Assembly (NCBI GenBank): GCA_964371785.1 | Contig: CAYJOL010000003.1 | Coordinates: 62,001-126,000, forward strand | DNA: 64,000 nucleotides | Reading direction: 5' to 3' | Source of the DNA: CAVQCT01 sp964371785 | GTDB lineage: Bacteria > Zixibacteria > MSB-5A5 > GN15 > FEB-12 | Part shown: piece by piece, positions 53,127 through 62,704 of the stretch | Layout: each line of letters begins with the position of its first letter | How positions within the stretch are numbered: the first letter of the stretch is position 1 | Translations under genes and position numbers: made by a program | Notes under the pieces: generated by a model | Database searches by the model: none | Told to the model about the DNA's origin: nothing | Seen by the model: only the letters and a program-made list of their open reading frames with translations

Positions 53127-53870
53127 ATGATGATGATTCTCGCACAAGTGACTCAGGCCAGCCATTATTTGCCGATTCTGACGACGGTCATATCCGCCTT
53201 CTTTTCGGTCGTGATACTCTCGCGGTATCGACGTAAGCCCGAGGCTGCTTACCTGCTTTGGTGGGGGATAGGGGTAGCTGTATATGGCGCGGGAACGGTT
53301 GTCGAAGCGTATACCACCCTGTTCGGATGGCATGTTGTAGTGTTCAAGACCTGGTATATTGCCGGCGCGCTGCTCGGGGGTGCACCGCTGGCGCTTGGAT
53401 CGATCTATTTACTGATGGGCCGGAAGGCGGGGAACATCTCCGCAACCCTCTTGCTTGTCGCAGTTGTGACTACGTCGATATTCGTTATCCTTTCGCCCAT
53501 TCGGTACGACCTTGTCGATCCATCGATCCTGAACAGTAAAGTCCTGGGATGGCAATCGATCCGAATGGTGTCTCCATTCATCAACGGACTGGCTGGTATC
53601 TTCCTTATAGGCGGCGCCCTGTACTCGGCGGCCAAATACCGCTCACGTCCGGAGATGCGGAATCGATATCTCGGTAATATTTACATTGCTATCGGAGCTC
53701 TTCTTCCGGGGATAGGCGGTGCCTTCAGCCGGATGGGGTATACCGAAGTACTTTACGCCGGCGAGTTCGTGGGGATTATTCTCATCTGGTACGGATACAA
53801 ATACTGTCAGCGGCCAATTCAGCCACGGTTCAATCGAATGGCCGTGAGTGCCGCATCAAACGGCAATTAA
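53127..53870 (+). CDS. Polytopic membrane protein of unknown function
   Basis: 247 residues with about seven predicted membrane helices and short loops, in a 7TM-like layout. There is no signal-transduction domain attached and no family I recognise. The ATG lies after a weak GGGATGAT site. It stands alone, flanked by tRNA-Lys and a bidirectional terminator. Confidence 0.7.
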   Translation: MMMILAQVTQASHYLPILTTVISAFFSVVILSRYRRKPEAAYLLWWGIGVAVYGAGTVVEAYTTLFGWHVVVFKTWYIAGALLGGAPLALGSIYLLMGRKAGNISATLLLVAVVTTSIFVILSPIRYDLVDPSILNSKVLGWQSIRMVSPFINGLAGIFLIGGALYSAAKYRSRPEMRNRYLGNIYIAIGALLPGIGGAFSRMGYTEVLYAGEFVGIILIWYGYKYCQRPIQPRFNRMAVSAASNGN

Positions 53871-53992
53871 TTTCTAATAATATGACAATTGGGTGACACA
53901 CGGGAAGGGCGATTTTGTAGATTGATGTTGATTACGAGTATACCTCAAGAAGACTTTACGCATACCTCTCTCTGCAGTTAGTGCAAATAAAG

Positions 53993-54020
53993 AAGGCGCC
54001 TTTCACGCGGCGCCTTTTTT
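53993..54020. terminator. Bidirectional intrinsic terminator
   Basis: Perfect 8-bp stem AAGGCGCC/GGCGCCTT with a TTTCACGC loop, T-rich on both sides (TTTTTT on +, TTCTTTATTT on -). It serves the membrane-protein gene and the convergent fkbp-purA-engB-lon unit. Confidence 0.85.
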
Positions 54021-54045
54021 ATTCTCGTATGTCAGCCGGTCGGCC

Positions 54046-54573
54046 CTACATTGCCTTCAGGAATTCAATTTCAAAGATGACATCGCCGTTCGCCGGAATG
54101 CCTGAGCCGGGAGGTGGAGTTGCACCCCAAGCCAGGTTGGTAGGAACGTACAACAAGCGGGTACCGCCTTCTTTCATCCCGATCATGCCTTCATTCCAGC
54201 CTTTGATCAGGCTAGGCTGGCCGACAACGAAAGTCAACGGTTTGCCAGAGTCTTTCGAGCTCTGAATCTTGTTGCCTCTTTCGCCTTTCTCGTTGGCCGC
54301 CCACACGGTGTAGTGGCATTGGACGTTCATACCGTTGGCAGCTTCTTTGCCGGTACCGACAACGAGGTCAGCGTACTTAAGTCCGGATTTCGTAGTAGTC
54401 ATTTCGGGCATTTTGGCTTTGTCCTGTGCGGTCGTGTCGGTTTTCGGTTCCATCTTTTCCATTTTTGCCTTGGCGCTGTCAGCAGCCGGGGTCTGATCTT
54501 GCTTGACGTCCTCGCCAAAAGCAACACCGGCTAACATGATGAAGCAGCCAAGAAGCAGGGCGGTTTTTCTCAT
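54046..54573 (-). CDS. Exported FKBP-type peptidyl-prolyl cis-trans isomerase
   Basis: 175 residues: signal peptide, a Lys/Glu/Thr-rich linker with repeated 'KMEKMEPK'-type segments, and an FKBP domain ('GWNEGMIGMKEGG', 'IPANGDVIFEIEFL'). It assists folding in the periplasm. AAGGAG precedes the ATG; it is 20 bases downstream of purA. Confidence 0.93.
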   Translation of the reverse strand: MRKTALLLGCFIMLAGVAFGEDVKQDQTPAADSAKAKMEKMEPKTDTTAQDKAKMPEMTTTKSGLKYADLVVGTGKEAANGMNVQCHYTVWAANEKGERGNKIQSSKDSGKPLTFVVGQPSLIKGWNEGMIGMKEGGTRLLYVPTNLAWGATPPPGSGIPANGDVIFEIEFLKAM

Positions 54574-54593
54574 GAGTCAATCTCCTTGTTATC

Positions 54594-55874
54594 TCACGAT
54601 GGTATCATGATTGTTTCTTGTCTTTTCGCTCCGGTTGAAACGAGGCAGATTCCTACATGCAGGTCTTCGGCCATGAACTTTAAGTAGCTTTGAGCCTTCT
54701 CCGGCAGGTTCTCGAACCGCGTAATACCGGTGGTATCGGCCTGCCAACCGGGCATTGTTTTATACACGGGTTGTACACGGCTCAGCTCGGAGAGATCCAG
54801 CGGGACTTCGGTCAGTTTCCGGCCGTTCAATTCATAAGCCACCGCAATTTTAAGTTCAGGCAGGCTGTCGAGTACATCGAGCTTGGTGATAGCGATTTCA
54901 TCGACACCGTTGACCCGGCCGGCGTGACGCAGGGCGACCAAATCCAGCCAGCCGCATCGCCGCGGCCGCCCGGTGGTTGCACCGTACTCGTCACCTTCGC
55001 GCCGAAGCAACTCGCCGATGTCATCGACCAGTTCCGTGGGAAACGGTCCGGCCCCGACACGGGTCGAGTATGCCTTAACCACGCCGACCACCGAGTCGAT
55101 CATGCGCGGCCCGATACCCAGGCCGGTCAAAGCGCCGCCGGTAGTGGTATTGGACGAGGTGGCGAAGGGATAGGTTCCCAGGTCGACATCGAGCATACTG
55201 CCTTGGGCTCCCTCGAACAAAATCGTCTTACCCTGTTGGTGGGCCTGATACAGATACAGGGAAATGTCGATTACCAGCGGTTCAAAGAGTGGTCTCAGCT
55301 GGAGTAGTTCGTTATAGGTGCGGTCAAGGTCCGCCCGTTCATCGGCCGAACCGGTGAAGTACTTTTCTTTTATGGTTGGCTGAAAATCCAGCAGTTTCTT
55401 CAGACGCTTGGGATTGAGCAGGTCCACCACCCGAATTCCCTGACGCGCGACTTTGTCCATATAAGCCGGACCGATTCCCCGCTTGGTCGTTCCGATACTT
55501 TCGGTTCCGCGGTGTTTTTCCTCGACCGCGTCGATCAACTTATGATACGGCAGCACAAGATTCGTCGCCGGAGAAACGAACAGCCGGCCGGAATAGTCGA
55601 TCCCTTCTTTCTTGAGCAGGTCGAGCTCGTCGCGGAAGGCGAATGGATCGAGGACGACCCCATTGCCGATGACACAGGTCTTGTCCGGGTGAATTATGCC
55701 CGACGGGATCAGGTGAAGGACATACTTCTTGTCGTCGACACAGATTGTATGGCCGGCGTTGGCCCCGCCCTGAAAGCGGGCGATAATGTCCGCGTCCGCC
55801 GCCAGCAGATCAACAATCTTGCCTTTTCCTTCGTCACCCCACTGACAACCGATTACAGCACGATTCTTACGCAT
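54594..55874 (-). CDS. purA: Adenylosuccinate synthetase
   Basis: 426 residues. The P-loop 'GCQWGDEGKGKIVD' and 'STRVGAGPFPTEL' identify PurA, which joins aspartate to IMP with GTP in AMP synthesis. It follows engB by 14 bases without a Shine-Dalgarno. Confidence 0.98.
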   Translation of the reverse strand: MRKNRAVIGCQWGDEGKGKIVDLLAADADIIARFQGGANAGHTICVDDKKYVLHLIPSGIIHPDKTCVIGNGVVLDPFAFRDELDLLKKEGIDYSGRLFVSPATNLVLPYHKLIDAVEEKHRGTESIGTTKRGIGPAYMDKVARQGIRVVDLLNPKRLKKLLDFQPTIKEKYFTGSADERADLDRTYNELLQLRPLFEPLVIDISLYLYQAHQQGKTILFEGAQGSMLDVDLGTYPFATSSNTTTGGALTGLGIGPRMIDSVVGVVKAYSTRVGAGPFPTELVDDIGELLRREGDEYGATTGRPRRCGWLDLVALRHAGRVNGVDEIAITKLDVLDSLPELKIAVAYELNGRKLTEVPLDLSELSRVQPVYKTMPGWQADTTGITRFENLPEKAQSYLKFMAEDLHVGICLVSTGAKRQETIMIPS

Positions 55875-55888
55875 AGTATATCTTGAAT

Positions 55889-56479
55889 CTAAAGGTTAAC
55901 TTTCTTTTCAGAGATGAGGTTCAGCACGGCGCTGAGAACCTCCTTTTTGCCTGCGCCGCTCACGATGGAGAAGGGAATACTTTGCAGTCCGTAATCCGTC
56001 TCCATCTTTTTAACCGCCCGATTCAACTTATCTCTGGTCAGCTTATCCGCCTTGGTCAGGACGGGAAGACAGGGCAGGCCGCGCCCGGCCATCCATTCGA
56101 TAAGGTCGATATCTTCGGCGGTTATGTCGCGCCGGCAGTCAATCAACAGCAACAATCCGATCAGGTTCGGGCTCTTGTCGAGGTACGTTTCGATGAGTTT
56201 CGCCCAGCTTGCGCGTTCGGTCTTTGAGACCTGTGCGTAGCCATAGCCGGGCAGATCGACAAAGTAAAATGCTTCGTCTATCAGGAACATATTTATCGAA
56301 CGGGTCTTGCCAGGTGTGCTGGAGACTTTGGCCAGTTTCTTAAGGCCTGTCAGCTTGTTCAATAGCGATGATTTGCCGACGTTCGAGCGTCCGGCAAAAG
56401 CGATATGAGGGCGTCGATCTTTTGGTAACTGGTCATACTTGTAGAAGGAGCCCACAAACTGACACACAAACGATTTCAA
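55889..56479 (-). CDS. engB: Ribosome-assembly GTPase EngB/YihA
   Basis: 196 residues: G1 'GRSNVGKSSLLN', G3 'DLPGYGYA', G4 'TKAD'. It is needed for 50S assembly. It begins with TTG at 56479, at the family's usual position ahead of 'IAFAGRSN'; the ribosome-binding site is poor, so coupling to lon (29 bases upstream) may matter. Confidence 0.95.
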   Translation of the reverse strand: MKSFVCQFVGSFYKYDQLPKDRRPHIAFAGRSNVGKSSLLNKLTGLKKLAKVSSTPGKTRSINMFLIDEAFYFVDLPGYGYAQVSKTERASWAKLIETYLDKSPNLIGLLLLIDCRRDITAEDIDLIEWMAGRGLPCLPVLTKADKLTRDKLNRAVKKMETDYGLQSIPFSIVSGAGKKEVLSAVLNLISEKKVNL

Positions 56480-56508
56480 TATCTATTACCAGTCTTCACG
56501 ATTTTCAA

Positions 56509-58926
56509 TTATCGAACGCTCCGACCGTACTCGACTGAATACGCGGACCCACTGTGACGGCTGTTCCGTGCTTTGACGAACGGTGATTCCGTCATCGCCA
56601 GGGCCAACACTTCCTTGACCTGCTTGACATAGTGCAACGTCAAGCCTTCCAGGAGCGCGGACTGAAGCTCATTGACGTCTTTACGGTTTTTCTCCGGCAC
56701 GATGACTTCGGTTATCCCCAGCCGTTTCGCCGCGAGCAGCTTTTCATTGAGGCCGCCAATCGGCAGGACGTCACCGATGAGCGTGATCTCGCCCGTCATG
56801 GCGATATCGGTGCGCACGGCAATGCCGGTCAGCGATGACACCAGGGCGGTCAGCAGCGTGATGCCGGCCGAAGGACCATCTTTGGGAACGGCGCCCTCGG
56901 GGATATGGATGTGCAGTTCGAGTTCTTCAAAGAAGTTTTCGTTAAGGGCGAACAACGTGGCGTTTTTGCGGATGAATGACAGCGCCGCGGTCGCGGATTC
57001 GCGCATGACGTCGCCGAGGGAGCCGGTCATGGTAAGTTTCGCCTTGCCTTTCATCGTTGCCACTTCAACCGGGAGCACTTCGCCGCCCATTTCAGTCCAG
57101 GCGAGGCCGACTGCATAGCCGATAGTCGGATTTGACTTAATATTCGTGTCCGTGTATTTCGGCGCACCCAACAGCTTGAGGACCTTGGCGCGGGTTATGG
57201 TGAGACTTGAGACTCGTTTTCCCGAAGCCATATCAACCGCCAGTTTCCTCAGCACGGCGGACATCTGACGTTCCAACTCACGGACGCCCGCTTCGCGGGT
57301 ATAGCTTCTGATCACCTCAAGCAAAGCGTCATCTTTGAACTGAATCGCAACACCCTTCAAGCCGAGATCCTTGATGAGTTTGGGCAGTAGGAAATCTTTC
57401 GCAATCGCCATCTTTTCGAAATCAAGATACCCTGGCAGACGGATTATCTCCATGCGGTCACGGAGGGCAGGCGGCACGGTTGCGATAGTGTTTGCGGTCG
57501 TGATGAACAGCGTGTCGGAGAGGTCGTATTCAACTTCGAGATAGTTGTCCGTGAAAGTGTTGTTCTGTTCCGGGTCGAGGACTTCAAGCAGCGCCGATGC
57601 CGGGTCGCCCCGAAAATCTTTGCCGATCTTATCGATTTCATCGAGCAGGAACACCGGGTTCGAGGATGTAGCTTTCTTCATCGACTGAATAATCCGTCCG
57701 GGCATCGCGCCGATATACGTGCGACGGTGGCCGCGGACTTCCGCTTCGTCATGCACTCCGCCAAGGGAGATGCGTACGAATTTGCGGCTCATAGCGCGGG
57801 CGATCGAGCGTCCGATCGATGTTTTCCCGACACCGGGAGGGCCGACCAGACAAAGAATAGGACCTTTTACTTTCCCCGCCAGACGGATCACCGCCAGATG
57901 CTCAAGAATGCGCGACTTGGCTTTCTCCAGGCCATAGTGGTCACCATCGAGAATAGCCTTCACTTTTTTGAAATTCGATTCCTCTTTAGTGTGCTGGTTC
58001 CATGGTATCCCCAGCAGCCATTCGAGATAGGAACGGACCACCCCGGATTCCGCGGAATATGGATGCATCTTGGACAGCTTCTTGATTTCCTCTTCGGCTT
58101 TGGCCTTGACGGCCGCCGGATAGTCATAGCTCTCCAGCTTGGCGTAGAGGTCGTCGACTTCGGCCGATGGTTCATCGAACTGACCCAGTTCATCTTTTAT
58201 TGCCTTGAGCTGCTGCTGGAGGTAAAACTCGCGCTGACTTTTGGACATCGACTCGCGAACGGTGACGTCAATCTTTTGCTCGATCTTGAGAATCTCATTT
58301 TCTTCCTTGAGAATCTCGGACAGGATAAGCAATTGCTCATTGACCGTGGGTGCCTCGAGCACCCGCTGCTTGGTCTCAATCTTCTGCAGGATATGTGCGG
58401 CAATTGTATCTGCTTTCTGCTGATAACCTTTGATCGATGCAAGCGACACTACAACTTCGTCCGGGACCCGGCGGTTCAATTTTACATAGTCGGTGAACTG
58501 ATCCATGACGGTCCGGGAAAGCGCCTCAAGGCCCCGGTCGGTATACTTTTCGTCCGGAGAATCGATCTGGCAATTGGCCAGGAAATAACCGCCCGTCTTG
58601 GACATCGATTTCACCGTTGCCCGGATAAGTCCCTCTACCAGCACCTTGAATGTCCCGTTCGGCATCTTCATGACCTGAAGCACGCGCGCGACCACGCCCA
58701 CGATATACAGGTCATCCGGCTCCGGTTTGTCGACACTCGCTTCGCGCTGGGCCACCAGCAGGATCTGCTTGTCCTTGGTCATCGCTTCCTGAAGCGCGCT
58801 GATCGTGAAATTTCTTCCGATCAGCAGCGGGTATATCATGTGCGGAAAGACGACCACATCGCGCAACGGGATGACCGGCAGTTTGGACCGGACGGAAATG
58901 ATTTCCGAATTATGATCTATCTTCAT
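56509..58926 (-). CDS. lon: ATP-dependent protease Lon
   Basis: 805 residues: N-terminal LAN domain ('LPVIPLRDVVVFP'), AAA+ module with Walker A 'GPPGVGKTS' and Walker B 'PVFLLDEIDK', and protease domain with catalytic Ser in 'PKDGPSAGI'. Soluble LonA. It degrades misfolded and regulatory proteins. It heads the leftward unit lon-engB-purA-fkbp. Confidence 0.98.
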   Translation of the reverse strand: MKIDHNSEIISVRSKLPVIPLRDVVVFPHMIYPLLIGRNFTISALQEAMTKDKQILLVAQREASVDKPEPDDLYIVGVVARVLQVMKMPNGTFKVLVEGLIRATVKSMSKTGGYFLANCQIDSPDEKYTDRGLEALSRTVMDQFTDYVKLNRRVPDEVVVSLASIKGYQQKADTIAAHILQKIETKQRVLEAPTVNEQLLILSEILKEENEILKIEQKIDVTVRESMSKSQREFYLQQQLKAIKDELGQFDEPSAEVDDLYAKLESYDYPAAVKAKAEEEIKKLSKMHPYSAESGVVRSYLEWLLGIPWNQHTKEESNFKKVKAILDGDHYGLEKAKSRILEHLAVIRLAGKVKGPILCLVGPPGVGKTSIGRSIARAMSRKFVRISLGGVHDEAEVRGHRRTYIGAMPGRIIQSMKKATSSNPVFLLDEIDKIGKDFRGDPASALLEVLDPEQNNTFTDNYLEVEYDLSDTLFITTANTIATVPPALRDRMEIIRLPGYLDFEKMAIAKDFLLPKLIKDLGLKGVAIQFKDDALLEVIRSYTREAGVRELERQMSAVLRKLAVDMASGKRVSSLTITRAKVLKLLGAPKYTDTNIKSNPTIGYAVGLAWTEMGGEVLPVEVATMKGKAKLTMTGSLGDVMRESATAALSFIRKNATLFALNENFFEELELHIHIPEGAVPKDGPSAGITLLTALVSSLTGIAVRTDIAMTGEITLIGDVLPIGGLNEKLLAAKRLGITEVIVPEKNRKDVNELQSALLEGLTLHYVKQVKEVLALAMTESPFVKARNSRHSGSAYSVEYGRSVR

Positions 58927-59061
58927 GGCTAAGCCTTCAATTCCTCATAAATGGTTCCTGACAACACAACCACGTAACATACCCAATTGTTGGCCTCAGG
59001 TAAACACTTTTTTCGCGGGCATTGTGTGAAGGGAGAATGTAACCGACAGATTATCAGGCAG

Positions 59062-60018
59062 TTAATGGTAAGTCGTCACAACATACCAGAGAATCAAAAG
59101 CAGGGCGACCAGAACGGACATCATGAAGTACTGACGCGGCGAGGCATCCCGCTTTTTCGGCGCGGCGAGTAGATCGCGGCGACCATCGAATTGAACCATT
59201 TCCTCAAGCGTCACCAGCAGTTCCTCGGCGCTCTCGAACCGGTCTCCGGGCGCTTTGGCCAGCAACTTATCGAGTGTCAGCACCCAGTCACCGGAGATGT
59301 CTGTGAACGAATCGCACGCCGGGAGTTTCTGCACGATGCTGTCCCGAAGGCTCTCAGGTGCGTGTTCGCGGAATGCCGGGACCTGATACGCCAACTCATA
59401 CAGCACCAGGCCGAGCTGATACAGGTCGGTCTTCTCAGTGGCTTTCTCCCCCTGTATCTGCTCGGGCGCAAGATACCGCATCCAGACTGGAGCTGTGTCA
59501 TCATTTGACTCGTCGAGCGAAAGTAGCTGACCGCCAAGGCCGGCATCAAGAAGCCGGATTTCGCCGGATGGCTGTACGCATATATTAGATGGTTTGATAT
59601 TTCCATGAATGATTCCGGCCCGATGAAGAGAGGCCAGTCCCCGGGTGACGGGAATCGCAATAGTAGACAGAGAAGGATGTATCGAGCGATGTTCCGACAG
59701 GATGCGGTCAAGAGATGTACCGTTGATGAATTCCTCGATGACGACAGCCCGGCTATCGGTGTCCACATATTCGAGCACCTGACAGAGGTTGGGGTGTTCC
59801 AGCCCCTTAAGGTTCTCTCTATAATCAATATTCGCGTACGGCTCGCCATTTTGCGGCATGCGATGAAGAATCTTGACGGCAACCGCCCGGCCGTCGATTC
59901 TGTCCGCCCCCCTGTACACGATGCCTGATGGGCCATCGCCAATTATCTCGCCAAGGCGATACTGGAGAATCTGTGAAGAGTCCATACTTGGATATAACGG
60001 AAGATTCGGCCGGTTCAT
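59062..60018 (-). CDS. Membrane-anchored Ser/Thr-kinase-like protein, catalytic Asp replaced (pseudokinase)
   Basis: 318 residues of the PknB/Hanks fold: glycine loop 'IGDGPSGIVYRG', Lys in 'VAVKIL', the αC Glu, catalytic loop 'HGNIKPSN', 'LLDAGLG' in place of DFG, and the APE motif 'LAPEQIQG'. One C-terminal membrane helix ends it. The proton-accepting Asp of HxDxKPxN is Asn140 (codon AAT); the metal Asp is retained. It probably binds nucleotide but phosphorylates poorly or not at all. There is no extracellular sensor domain, only a few residues after the helix. Confidence 0.82.
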   Translation of the reverse strand: MNRPNLPLYPSMDSSQILQYRLGEIIGDGPSGIVYRGADRIDGRAVAVKILHRMPQNGEPYANIDYRENLKGLEHPNLCQVLEYVDTDSRAVVIEEFINGTSLDRILSEHRSIHPSLSTIAIPVTRGLASLHRAGIIHGNIKPSNICVQPSGEIRLLDAGLGGQLLSLDESNDDTAPVWMRYLAPEQIQGEKATEKTDLYQLGLVLYELAYQVPAFREHAPESLRDSIVQKLPACDSFTDISGDWVLTLDKLLAKAPGDRFESAEELLVTLEEMVQFDGRRDLLAAPKKRDASPRQYFMMSVLVALLLILWYVVTTYH

Positions 60019-60049
60019 TAACCGTCAACAGAGTCAGCGACCGGTCTGC

Positions 60050-60086
60050 AAACGAAAACGGCCGCCGGAAATGTGCCGACGGCCGT
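60050..60086 (-). terminator. Intrinsic terminator of pruA
   Basis: An 11-bp stem (ACGGCCGTCGG/CCGGCGGCCGT on the minus strand, one T-G pair) with a CACATTT loop, then TTTCGTT. Confidence 0.85.
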
Positions 60087-60106
60087 CGAGTCTATATGTT
60101 AAGTTG

Positions 60107-61726
60107 TTATTCCATAAATGGATAACGGTAGTCTTTCGGTGGGACGAAATTCTCTTTGACCGACCGCGGGGAGACCCAGCGAATCATATTCTGGATACCG
60201 CCCGCTTTGTCGTTGGTGCCCGAGGAGCGACCGCCGCCGAACGGCTGTTGGCCGACCACCGCGCCGGTCGGTTTGTCATTGATGTAAAAGTTGCCGGCGG
60301 CATGTCGAAGTGTTCTCTCCGCGAGTTCCACTGCTTTACGATCAGTTGAGAAGACCGCGCCGGTTAGCGCATACGGCGAGGTGGCATCGACCAGATGGAG
60401 CGCCTTAGCATATTCATCATCTTCGTAGACATAAATAGTCACCACCGGACCGAAGATCTCTTCTTCGAGCAGTTTGAACTGGGGGTTGCTGGTGACTACG
60501 ACCGTCGGTTTGATGAAGTAACCGTTTGATTTGTCATACTCACCCCCCGCCAGTATCTGAGCATCTTTGGCCTCTTTAGCGTAATCGACATAGGCGGTGA
60601 TTGAATTGAATGCGCTCTCATCGATAACGGCGTTGACGAAATTCGAGAACTGTTCGGGGTCACCCATCTTGAGACCATTGACCTGTGTTGCCAATTTGTC
60701 TTTGATCTTTTCCCAAATGGTCTTTGGAATGTAGCACCGTGACGCGGCCGAGCACTTTTGCCCCTGGTATTCAAAGGATCCGCGAACGATGGCTGTGATG
60801 AGCGCTTCGGGATCGGCCGACGGATGCGCCACGATGAAGTCCTTACCGCCGGTCTCGCCGACAATGCGCGGATACGCGCGATAATTGGCGATATTCTCTC
60901 CAACCGTCTTCCACATATTCTGAAAGACCGCCGTTGACCCGGTGAAGTGAATACCGGCCAGGTTCCGATTGCGAAGCACCAGACCGCCGATATCGGCGCC
61001 GCGCGCGAACAGTAAATTTATCACGCCGGCAGGAAGCCCGGCTTCGCGCAGAATCTTCATGAAGAAGTGAGATGTGTACGCCGCGGTCGAGGCGGGCTTC
61101 CAGACAACCACGTTACCGGCCATCGCCGGTGCGGTCGGCAGGTTGCCGTTGATCGAAACGAAATTGAACGGCGTGACCGCAAAAACGAAACCCTCGAGCG
61201 GACGATGGTCCATCCGATTCCACGTCAGCGGGGATACACCCGGCTGGAAATCATAGATAGTTTGCAGGAAGTAAGCGTTGAATCGAAGGAAGTCCGCCAG
61301 TTCACAGACGGCATCGATTTCAGCTTGAAAGATCGTTTTGGAATGAGCGAGCATCGTGGCCGCGTTCATGATATGCCGGTACGGTCCGGTGAGCAGGTCG
61401 GCCGCCTTAAGGAAGATCGCCGCACGGTGTTCCCATGGCATGTGCTCCCACGTTTTTTGGGCCTCGACGGCCGCATCCACGGCCCTTCTGACTTCATCGG
61501 CGCCACCCTGGTAATAGAATCCGAGGTTCAGCTTGTGATTGTGGGGAGCGTTGATCGGGATCTTTTTGTCGGTTTTAATCTCTTGCCCGCCAATGACTAA
61601 CGGGACCTCGACCGGAGCCGCCTTAAGTTGCTTCAAGGCTTGTTCGAGAGCGGCGCGTTCGGGTGAGCCGGGGGCATAATTCAGGATCGGCTCGTTTTTG
61701 GGTGTGGGGATGCGGAAATTGCCCAT
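60107..61726 (-). CDS. pruA: L-glutamate gamma-semialdehyde (P5C) dehydrogenase
   Basis: 539 residues of the aldehyde dehydrogenase superfamily: 'FTGSTAVF' NAD loop, catalytic Glu in 'VGETGGKDF', catalytic Cys in 'QGQKCSAASR', and a C-terminus typical of standalone P5C dehydrogenases (ALDH4). It oxidises glutamate semialdehyde to glutamate in proline breakdown. The start at ATG 61726 has GGAGG eight bases upstream. No proline dehydrogenase gene lies nearby. Confidence 0.95.
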   Translation of the reverse strand: MGNFRIPTPKNEPILNYAPGSPERAALEQALKQLKAAPVEVPLVIGGQEIKTDKKIPINAPHNHKLNLGFYYQGGADEVRRAVDAAVEAQKTWEHMPWEHRAAIFLKAADLLTGPYRHIMNAATMLAHSKTIFQAEIDAVCELADFLRFNAYFLQTIYDFQPGVSPLTWNRMDHRPLEGFVFAVTPFNFVSINGNLPTAPAMAGNVVVWKPASTAAYTSHFFMKILREAGLPAGVINLLFARGADIGGLVLRNRNLAGIHFTGSTAVFQNMWKTVGENIANYRAYPRIVGETGGKDFIVAHPSADPEALITAIVRGSFEYQGQKCSAASRCYIPKTIWEKIKDKLATQVNGLKMGDPEQFSNFVNAVIDESAFNSITAYVDYAKEAKDAQILAGGEYDKSNGYFIKPTVVVTSNPQFKLLEEEIFGPVVTIYVYEDDEYAKALHLVDATSPYALTGAVFSTDRKAVELAERTLRHAAGNFYINDKPTGAVVGQQPFGGGRSSGTNDKAGGIQNMIRWVSPRSVKENFVPPKDYRYPFME

Positions 61727-61920
61727 ATGTAAACCTCCAGACGAGTGCGTACGCATTCGGCTTGTATGTTTCAAGTTGCCCGGCTTTTTCCGCCGGACCA
61801 ACAACATAACCAGAATACCTCAGGCGGGCAAGTCCAAGGTACAACAAATGTCACGGGCAGGAAACCGGCCAGCCATGTTGGAGCATTTCGCGACTTGCGG
61901 GTGAGTGGTGAACAAAAAAG

Positions 61921-61993
61921 CGACCCCAACGGGAGTCGAACCCGTGTTACCGCCGTGAAAGGGCAGTGTCCTAGGCCACTAGACGATAGGGTC
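61921..61993 (-). tRNA. tRNA-Glu(TTC)
   Basis: 73-nt cloverleaf on the minus strand: acceptor GACCCTA/TGGGGTC with discriminator G, anticodon arm CTGCC-CTTTCAC-GGCGG (anticodon TTC), T-arm GGGTTCGACTCCC. CCA is not encoded. Confidence 0.95.
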
Positions 61994-62013
61994 GGTCTAG
62001 CCAATCGGGTTTC

Positions 62014-62041
62014 ATTATACGCTTTTTCCACCTGCTGTCAA
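62014..62041 (-). promoter_or_regulatory. Consensus promoter of tRNA-Glu
   Basis: Perfect TTGACA (62041-62036) and perfect TATAAT (62019-62014) with a 16-base spacer. This fixes the housekeeping promoter consensus of the organism. Confidence 0.88.
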
Positions 62042-62664
62042 GGATATTTGTCGACACGCGACGCGGCATTCGCTCCCCCGAATCAGCCGGCTTCAAGTCG
62101 AAACCCATAGCGCAGAAACTGCCGGAAGACTCGTTTTCTGTTTCCATCATCCGACATATGTTCTATATTTAAGTGACGGACATTCACGATGCGACAGGCC
62201 CCGGTATCGCAACGTATGATTGTCTGAGGACGATGTCAATTCGGAGATGGAATCTCATGTACTTGCCCGACGAACGGTCTCGCATGGCCCAACCTGACAG
62301 ATAGCGTTTAAGCTTGTTCGCCCAGAGAGCACGGCGCATAATTCTACCGGCTGGACCGCGGGGCAGTCGTCACAATCGACATCAAGAATTCTCACCCTTC
62401 AGGCTGATGTAATCCCGCGAATGTGTAATCGAGTGAAATACGGCATGGCCGCTGGCGCATGTCAAGGAAGTAACAGGGTAATCAAATTGCAGGAAGGAAT
62501 TATTCGATAAGTGAGTTTCAGGTATTTTTTTAGTTGACAACATCTTACCTCAGACGCCACTTTTCGACGAATGACTAAACTTGTGAAAGGATTAACTTTC
62601 AAAAGGTTAAGGAGGTTTTATTGAGGTTTGGGTAATGCATTTCTTCCGTTAGCCTCGCCAACAC

Positions 62665-62686
62665 ATTTTAACACTCAGGTTAAAAT
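62665..62686. promoter_or_regulatory. Inverted repeat in the leader of the TonB-dependent receptor gene
   Basis: ATTTTAAC-ACTCAG-GTTAAAAT, two perfect 8-bp arms, one base before AAAAGGAG. It could be an operator or a small hairpin controlling ribosome access. Confidence 0.45.
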
Positions 62687-62704
62687 AAAAGGAGTAATTG
62701 TAGC

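Larger units (their letters stand above)
61994..62704. other. Long intergenic region before the TonB-dependent receptor
   Basis: 711 bases. It holds the tRNA-Glu promoter at its left end, a TTGACA at 62534 without a good -10, a weak TGAAAG/CTTTCA inverted repeat (62584-62601), a strong AAGGAGG at 62609-62615 followed by two tiny frames, and a perfect 8-bp inverted repeat at 62665-62686 just upstream of the receptor's ribosome-binding site. Between 62060 and 62520 I see no gene or structure. Confidence 0.45.

Noticed and set aside
57727..58932. A 401-codon + strand frame opposite lon
   Set aside because: It is fully antisense to the strongly conserved lon coding sequence, and its translation has no recognisable family.
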